From positions 5,765,217 through 5,829,216 of the forward strand of contig JAHLJT010009355.1 in the NCBI GenBank assembly GCA_031308135.1: a stretch of 64,000 nucleotides of DNA, in the 5' to 3' direction. Below, piece by piece: positions 57,536-64,000 of this stretch. Position 1 is the stretch's first letter. Every line of letters begins with the position of its first letter. Origin of the DNA: Acheta domesticus. Its lineage: Eukaryota; Arthropoda; Insecta; Orthoptera; Gryllidae. The translations under genes were made by a program, and so were the position numbers. Below the pieces are notes generated by a model. It saw only the letters and a program-made list of their open reading frames with translations. It was not told the origin of the DNA and made no database searches.

Positions 57536-58255
57536 GGCCTACAGCCTTCGGGAGCCCTCTGGCCGCCCCGGAACGATGAGGCGGTGGAAGCAGACGTCGA
57601 AAAGGCGCAAGCGTGGAAACAAGCAATGTCTCAAGCGTTGATAATGAATATATTTATTGTTTTCATTTCGCTAAAGCGATCCGATTGGTCTCCTCGGGCG
57701 GAGCAGTGGTGGTGCGGCGGCGGCAAGCGCAGGTGGCTCTGGCGTACCGTTCGCCCGTGGAGTGGCGGGACTCGCGCCCGCGCCCGGCGCCAGCCGCGTC
57801 GCCTTTCCCTCCGCACCTCTCGCCCGCGCCACCGGCGCCGGTCAACGACCCCTGCCGCCAACAACAACACCACCACCACCTCACCGCGCCGCGCCGCGCC
57901 GTGCCGCGCCCGCGTGCCATTCAAAGTGGTCGAGCCCCGCAAGAAAAGCGGAGACGCGCGCCCTCCGATGCCGGGTAGAAAGTGCGCCCCACCCCGCCCC
58001 GCCACGCCTTGCCCCACCCCACTCCGCCCCGCCATTCCCCGCTCGGCCCCGCCCCGCCCCGCCATTCCCCGCTCGGCCCCGCCCCGCCCCGCCTGGCCCG
58101 GCCCGGCCCGCTTCGCCCCACCCCGCTCCACCCCGCTCGACGACGCCCCCCCCCCACAGCCACCCCCTTCCCCGTCGCCGCCGCTGCTGCGACTGCTGCC
58201 GTCAGGCGGGCAACCCGGTGCCGTGCTTCCCCTTCGGCGCATTGCATTAACTACG
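57536..58255. promoter_or_regulatory. Largest CpG-rich island, with GC tandem repeats
   Basis: About 700 bp of CpG-rich sequence. At 58031-58090 a 30-bp unit (GCCATTCCCCGCTCGGCCCC plus two GCCCC-type blocks) is repeated exactly twice in tandem. Seven frames on both strands are Pro/Arg/Gly-rich translations of the repeats, with no domain. Confidence 0.42.
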
Positions 58256-59164
58256 TCTCGTGAATAAAATGCGCTTCCAGGTCCGATCAAAAATTGTTGA
58301 TTTGATTTCGTCCAGTGTTCTATGCCTATTACGACGTTTCCAACAGTGTACTTACAGCAAAGACAATTCCGATGTTGCAGCGTTTGTATCTATTATCTAC
58401 GCATCTACACTTCCAACGTCATGTCTCACGAAATGATGTCTGAAATGTACGACATGCCAGTGAACCATGAATGGTTTCATTCCACTTTTCCAATCGGAAT
58501 ATCAATATTTTTTATTCAATGATATCGTTCTGTAAAATTAATTTATTCGAACAAGCGTGGGGAATAATCCGAATGATCTAAAAAAAACACTAGAAACAAT
58601 CTGCCAAAAAAACTGTCCTTTTCTTCACAGGTTCCACTAGTCTGGTTGCTTGGTGAGTCACTGGAGGCGAATACATATACGTAAAAGTACCTAAGCTAAA
58701 ACATAAATCTGTGACATTTAACTGGCTTGTGACATTAGACAATTATAAACAATTAAAAATTAATAACATCCATAGAAGTGCAAAGATAGATAAAACATTA
58801 CGAGTTGAACGTTGAGTTGCCGAACCGTTCAACTTTCCCAAAGAGGCACCAGAAACGGACAAAAATACACTATTTCATTCTCTATTTCTAAAAAATAATG
58901 AGATGGAAAGGATATATGTTCCACGAGCTTCAAGACAGTAGGGAGTTTACTGAATACACAAACGCTACACGTGAGAAGTAAGTGACATGAGTTCAGAAAC
59001 TTTCTGAATGTCTTGCAAAGAAATATGATTTATGCACGGCTATGCGAATGTTGGTAGCGCCTCTGAGGAATATAAAATAACGCAAGATATTAATAAAATA
59101 ATGATGCTAGGATAGCACATTCTTTGTCGTATTATTTCGCTAGGATAGCACATTCTTTGTCTCA
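58256..59164. other. AT-rich intergenic DNA with a short tandem duplication
   Basis: GCTAGGATAGCACATTCTTT is repeated at about 59106 and 59139, a 33-bp period. No gene is recognised. Confidence 0.6.
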
Positions 59165-59990
59165 TTGGAATTTTCAAAAGTGCAGAGAGTTTAACGAAAA
59201 GAAAATTAGACCCGCGACATTTTTAAGCGTCCTTTGCTCTATACTGGAAAATTTTAAAAAAATGTGAAGACGTCTTTTGAGAAAATGTTTTTTTTATAAA
59301 TTGCAATTTGATCAGAGATCAGGCGAAAACTACTAGTTTCTTTTTTCAAAAAACTGTACATAACTTTTTTTAAGATCTGACTTTTTAGAACAGATTTCAA
59401 TTTAGAAAAAATTCTATCTTCAATATTTTACTTAGCAATGTGATTTTTTTGTAATTTTCCAAAATACAGAGAGTTTGCTGAAAATGGGATCAACACCAAT
59501 TTTTCACCATTCTTTTCTACATATGAGGAAACAATTACAAAAAAACGAGCCATCTTTGAAAAAATATATTTTTTAAACTGCTTATATTCAAACAAAATTA
59601 CGTGAAAACTACTCGTATTCGCAAAAAAATGTATGTGACGTTTAAACTTTAAACAAGGGGGGAAAACTGTTCTTCAATTTTGTAGTTGCCGGAAGACGCC
59701 GAAAAAAATAACTTTTCCAATTCTCCAAAAAATGAGGAATTTAAACGAAAATGAGACACGCTGTACTTTTTAAGCTTTCCAAGGACAAATTTTAATCCAA
59801 AAATTCTAAGCCATTTCTGAGAAAAACAGAAATGTTGGGAGTTCTTGCAATGTACCCCCCAAAAATACAAATACCCGTTTCAAAGCAAAAGGCCTCTAGT
59901 TCTCTCAGATCGATCAGGGAATATAAATTTTGTCGAATCGTCTGAACGGGCATTCTTGACCACAGACAGAGAGACGGACAGACGAACAGG
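59165..59990 (+). repeat. Diverged tandem array, about 280-bp period, three units
   Basis: Units begin near 59165, 59453 and 59718. Each opens with a TTTTCCAAAA..CAGAGAGTTT-like segment and continues through a GAAAACTACT(A/C)GT-type segment and ACATAAC/GTGACG motifs, with many substitutions. The array ends in an ACAGACAGAGAGACGGACAG run (about 59960-59980). It is non-coding and probably part of an unnamed dispersed repeat. Confidence 0.55.
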
Positions 59991-60684
59991 ACAGACACGT
60001 TTTGCCGTCAATCGATTTTTCGGTATCAAGGACCCACAAAGTAACTGTGTGTAGTAACACTTAACTACACATTGAAAGTATATTTATTGTTTTTTTCGTT
60101 ACCAGGGCCAGCAACAAGGGTTTTTCTGTTAAAAAAATTGCTGATATCCGACGCATGATTAAAAAACTTTATCTTCTAAGTAAAAATACTGTATTCTAAT
60201 ACGCGAGTGTCTTGGAATAAAGCGAAATAATTTTGAAAAATTGTATTTCCTTTTTCAATTACACAAATGGATAGATATCCTGAGTCTCTTCTGACGCAGG
60301 CGCGTGAGAAGCAGCGTCCATCTACGTCCTCCACTGGCGATGGCATTACCGCTTGGTTTCTGTTTACCGCATGAACGAACTCTGCAAGGGCAAAACAGAA
60401 GAAAAAGAAAAAGTACTCCCGTTCGAGCTAGAAACCTCGATGCGCACAACGGGACGCATGTAAAAAAATGCGCAGAGATGCAGAGCAGAGCTTGCTGCAT
60501 TTCTGAGGATTACAGGAGCTCGCACACGCTCGAGAGACACACACAGTAGTTTTGTTCGTTTGGTCCGACTCATCTTCCGGTCAAACACAAGCGCCTCTAC
60601 CTCCTCTCGGAACGGAACCCACTAGCTCGCGATTCCAGTCAGAATACGCGTTCATGGTGGCCGTATCTCGAACGTCTGTGCGCG
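59991..60684. other. Intergenic DNA
   Basis: No gene is recognised. The 60250-60660 part is moderately GC-rich; its frames lack domains. Confidence 0.5.
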
Positions 60685-60687
60685 TAA

Positions 60688-60928
60688 AGGTGGCTCCACA
60701 CATTCGCTATTCGGCGAAGAGCGAGCAACCGCTCGCCGAATCCCGAGTACTGTGGATGGGTCGCTTGCTATTTGCCGAGTGACGAACATTCGGCGCTCGC
60801 CCTACCCGCCGCGTGTCGGTCTTTTGGACACACCAAAGGGAGCGAACATTCGCCGAACACATCCGCTGGTCGGGATTAGGCGGGCAGTGGCTCTCTGCTC
60901 GGCGAAGGCCGAATGTGTGGAACCGCCT
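60688..60928 (+). mobile_element. GC-rich foldback MITE, copy 2 (TAA target duplication)
   Basis: The termini AGGTGGCTCCACACATTCG and, as reverse complement, AGGCGGTTCCACACATTCG match at 17 of 19 positions. They are flanked by TAA on both sides (60685-60687 and 60929-60931). A 3-bp TAA/TWA duplication suggests a PIF/Harbinger-type partner. The interior is CpG-rich, with several ATTCGGCGA inverted motifs that make the halves imperfectly complementary. It has no coding capacity. The related copy at 20171-20400 lacks part of the left end. Confidence 0.8.
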
Positions 60929-60934
60929 TAACCC

Positions 60935-61135
60935 TGTTTCGCACACGGTCCGCTACGGGACATGCGGCTGGGCCCAGGAGCCCTGGACCCCGAAGTGCGA
61001 GAGACGGATGGGTCGGGAGAAGAGCAGGGAGGCAACTGCGCAGCGGGGAACACGGGAGGCGAGAGGCTGATCGGGCCCAGAGAGGCTTCGAGAGCTGGTC
61101 CGGGCAACCTGGGCTCCCGTGGGGCTTCCGCCAAT
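60935..61135. promoter_or_regulatory. GC-rich segment
   Basis: A GC-rich stretch following the MITE, with fewer CpGs than the other islands. Overlapping frames on both strands have no domain. Confidence 0.3.
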
Positions 61136-61657
61136 TCAATTGTCTCCACAGAACCCCGATGGAGACAGGATTCTTTTTTTATAAGGCGGGTACATCGCGC
61201 AACTGCATTAGGCTTAAGCAGCTGGGGGGGGGGGTAGATACGTTTCTTAAAAACTAACCATAACTAATTTAATTTTTGCTTAATTTAATTGAACAGTTAG
61301 TATGTATGCACTTTGGTAGAGCGTCGATATACACAGAGAAACATGTGTCAAGTCTTTGGGCCTGACAACAATCTCCTAAAACAAAAAGAATACAACTTCA
61401 CTGGTTTTTTGCGTTTTAAAAAAATTGGACTGTGATGGTGCAATTCTGGCTTCAGATTCGGATTCGGCGCGTCAAAATACATTGTCAAGTCTTTGGGTTT
61501 GACAACTTCTTGTGTTCCCTATGTTATTAAGATAAGACTAGCGTGCCTTTGCAAGACCTCTCTCGTGGGGAAGCATGATCGCCCTACCCCTTTCACCCAA
61601 AATCAGTACTTAGGTCAAAACGTTTTTGGCGAAATGTGCCCTAATTATTCGAGGCAC
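61136..61657. other. Intergenic DNA
   Basis: No gene is recognised. CAAGTCTTTGGG(C/T)(C/T)TGACAA occurs at about 61349 and 61486, a short direct repeat of unknown origin. Confidence 0.5.
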
Positions 61658-62105
61658 TGTACATTGCAGCATCGTGGCACGCTCAAACGGTGGCTACCTG
61701 CGCAGAGCAGGATGTTGAATAAGGGCGCGGAGGATGACGCATTGGGAACTTCTGCCTAGCGCGGATACGGCGAGGAGGCAATGGGACGGCGGAAGGCCTA
61801 TATAACGGCGCGAGACAATGCTTCTTGTTTCTCAGCAGCGTCGGCGTGTAGTTGTGCGTAAGTTTGTGTGAGTGGCGCACGTGGGCAAGGGGCCGGCAAT
61901 TCATTGTCGCGACTAGCGAGACAGGTCTCAGATTAGGTCTCAGATATAGAGCAGTGTGGAAGCCGTTCGATTAAATCTCTCCTAGTAGTGGGATCTATTT
62001 AGTTAGTTAATTGTAAGCAGTGAAATTTGTTATTTGTGACTACGGTCTAGTTTATGAATAAACTCACTGTTATTACAACCCGCTCTCGTCTGTGTTTTGA
62101 TTACA
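61658..62105 (+). mobile_element. Candidate retrotransposon LTR
   Basis: It begins TGTA and ends TACA. In order it has a TATA box (TATATAA, 61799-61805), a GC-rich start region, an AATAAA signal (62057-62062) and a short segment after it, the U3-R-U5 layout of a Ty3/gypsy-type LTR of about 450 bp. The following TATGACGCCACAAC could be near a primer-binding site. No coding region follows, and 5-bp flanks do not match as a target duplication. A solo LTR is therefore not proven; a host TATA promoter is an alternative. Confidence 0.4.
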
Positions 62106-64000
62106 CCCGTATGACGCCACAACATGCATGTCACGGGGAAGGAGAACCGCAGCCCCTAAAATTGTAATAGAAGGTCCCAAAAGATTCTGAAGAAATTACG
62201 GCGTGAGAAACATAACTCGTGGCTTTCGTTCTTGAAAAAAATGTTTTAAGGCTCTAGGAGGCATTATTTTCGAGTAATGCCTGACTGACGGTCAGAAGCA
62301 CGCCAGGTTGAAGCAGGCTGTGTTGCAGGACTGCTTTTGCGCCTGACTAATTTAGACGTATTTTCAACAATATACCCCACCCCCTTATACGGGTGGGGTA
62401 CAACACAAACTTGCAGCGGCACAACCGAAAAGGAACTAAATACTAAGGAAAAGTAGTAAAACGAAGGAGGGGAAAGCACAAGGAACGCTCAAGATTTCTC
62501 TCGAATATTACCGCTGGTATATAAAAATTAATTAAACAATAAATTGAAGAATACGATTAATTACTTTGAATGTGTTAATAATGTACGAGAAGGTAACAAC
62601 AGTAAAGATGTTATTTCACACGATATGAAATTATAACATAACTTCGATTATATACAAGAAAAACTAACAAGTTACATTAATTTCTCAATAAGATTAGATA
62701 ACTTGTATGAGAAAGTAAACAATACTTTGAGAATATAAGTAAAAAATGACCCAGAATAAATGTTACAATCTTCTAGAGCATATAGGGGGGGGATGAAACT
62801 TATTACTTTTGTCATTGAACATGTGGTGAGAAACCTCAAATATCGAAACTACCCTCGACTGGAAGGTAAATTAACGAACACATGTCAGCAAAGAGTTGGG
62901 CGAACATCCAATCTCTCATTACCCATCCGAGGAATATGCCACATGTGTTACTTTGTTGTGTTACATTTTCCTCACGTGCATTGGCCATTTTCTCATATAT
63001 GGCTGCACATTTTTTCTTGAAACTTTTGTAACAGATAGTGATAATTACACTCTTTAATATGATCTAAAGTTTATTTTGAGTTATTTTTTTGTTTTTTTCA
63101 AAAAAATATATAAATATAAATATTTTGAAAGATCTCTCACATCTTTAATATGCACATTATCCGCAATTTGTAAAGATTATTATATTTGTGAGTGTAAGTG
63201 CTTCAAATAACTTCAAGTAAAGTATTTTGAAAACTCAAAAATTTTCTGTGAAAATGAGCTTCAAATTTCGCATTTTTAGTAGTGCTAAAACGCCATTTTC
63301 TCTTAAACGGCACATAATTTTTAAAAGAAACTTGCCATTTAGGGCTAGGTTTTTGTGTTCTCTAATATTCTAAAATTAATATTTTCTTTCTGTCAATAGG
63401 AAACCGAAAAAATTAAGAAAATGACAAAAAAATGTACTTTTGTCGGTGATAGCTGACAGCTAGCAAGAAAGAGTTTGTGGCTATTCCGAATAGCTAGCGA
63501 AGACCCAAGAAAATAGAAAACTAATACGGGAAAGTCTGTGCCATTCTGTAGCACCACTAGTTCTTTACTAGGTATGAAATATGGCGAGGATGAAAAAAAT
63601 GATGTTTCGTAAATCGTCTACGCACAAGACAAGAGATACCTAAAGAGAACATAATTTTGCAGGAAAACGGTTCAATTCTTTGCGGGGTTATTTCGCAGTG
63701 AAAGATAATTTTTTACTGCAAATATCGGCTGTATTGAGGGCTAACTTCGTGAATTTTTTACTAGTAAAAATATTATATTTTCAAAACATATTTCTTCATT
63801 TAATTAAATAATGAATATTTATCATATGGAAACTTTTGTGTATAGACGATGTATTGCAATATTATATTTTTAAATTTAAGCACGACATACATTTTTGATG
63901 AATTCTAATATTAATTTTTACTTTACATTTAATTATAATTATTACAAAAATGGGAAAGCACATTGATTTTTCAACTTTCTCGTCCCACGCTCGCTTTAGT
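62106..64000. other. AT-rich terminal stretch
   Basis: No gene is recognised. A 10-bp perfect hairpin (TACCCCACCC with GGGTGGGGTA) lies at 62373-62400. The remainder is low-complexity AT-rich sequence with A- and T-runs. Confidence 0.5.

Noticed and set aside
57521..58290. Frames of 220-250 codons on both strands, Pro/Arg/Gly-rich
   Set aside because: All frames of this CpG-rich block are open because GC-rich DNA has few stop codons. Composition is repeat-driven and there is no domain.
1..64000. CRISPR arrays, rRNA genes, bacterial operons or phage modules
   Set aside because: Nothing resembling spaced direct repeats, rRNA cores or compact coding arrays is present. The sequence is eukaryotic and repeat-rich.

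Overview
The window is 64 kb of repeat-rich, almost gene-free eukaryotic DNA, most probably from an insect or another arthropod. The background is AT-rich and non-coding. It carries an R4/Dong-type LINE, mariner and Tigger/pogo remnants, hAT-type and foldback MITEs, a tRNA-related SINE family and a decayed DUF7869-type open reading frame, a combination typical of large insect genomes. I see no operons, prokaryotic genes, rRNA, true tRNA or CRISPR arrays. No host gene can be named with confidence. The best host-gene hint is a short signal-peptide-like first-exon candidate at 39673-39777.

Layout. Positions 1-7192 form a large inverted duplication. The two arms (1-3142 and 4143-7192) are a few percent diverged and meet head to head at a 1,000-N scaffold gap. 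Each arm carries the same hAT MITE, Tigger remnant and SINE copy. From 7193 to 33110 the sequence is AT-rich, with dispersed SINE copies (7541, 11600, 19560, 23305, 29455), a dead mariner (12970-13655), several MITEs, a second 1,000-N gap (17933-18932), a DUF7869-type relic (31240-31930) and repeated short CpG-rich islands.

Positions 33134-37305 hold the only long intact open reading frame: a complete-looking non-LTR retrotransposon, coded on the minus strand. Its protein has a Myb-like N-terminus, a reverse transcriptase, a CCHC knuckle and a restriction-like endonuclease. The element sits exactly inside a (TTA/TAA)n microsatellite, the target known for Dong elements.

From 37338 to the end there is again AT-rich sequence with CpG-rich islands, a mariner with perfect 30-bp inverted repeats (51804-52324), several local duplications, a diverged tandem array (59165-59990), a TAA-flanked MITE (60688-60928) and a candidate LTR (61658-62105).

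How the parts relate. The intact LINE is the only element here that could still encode mobility proteins. The SINE, MITEs and deleted mariner and Tigger copies are non-autonomous and would need partners elsewhere in the genome. One MITE has inserted into a SINE, giving a relative age order. The roughly twenty CpG-rich islands in an AT-rich background are the main structure the transposons do not explain. They could be promoters or first exons of genes whose other exons lie outside the window, or a compositional phenomenon. All calls come from reading the sequence by eye; no database search was run.
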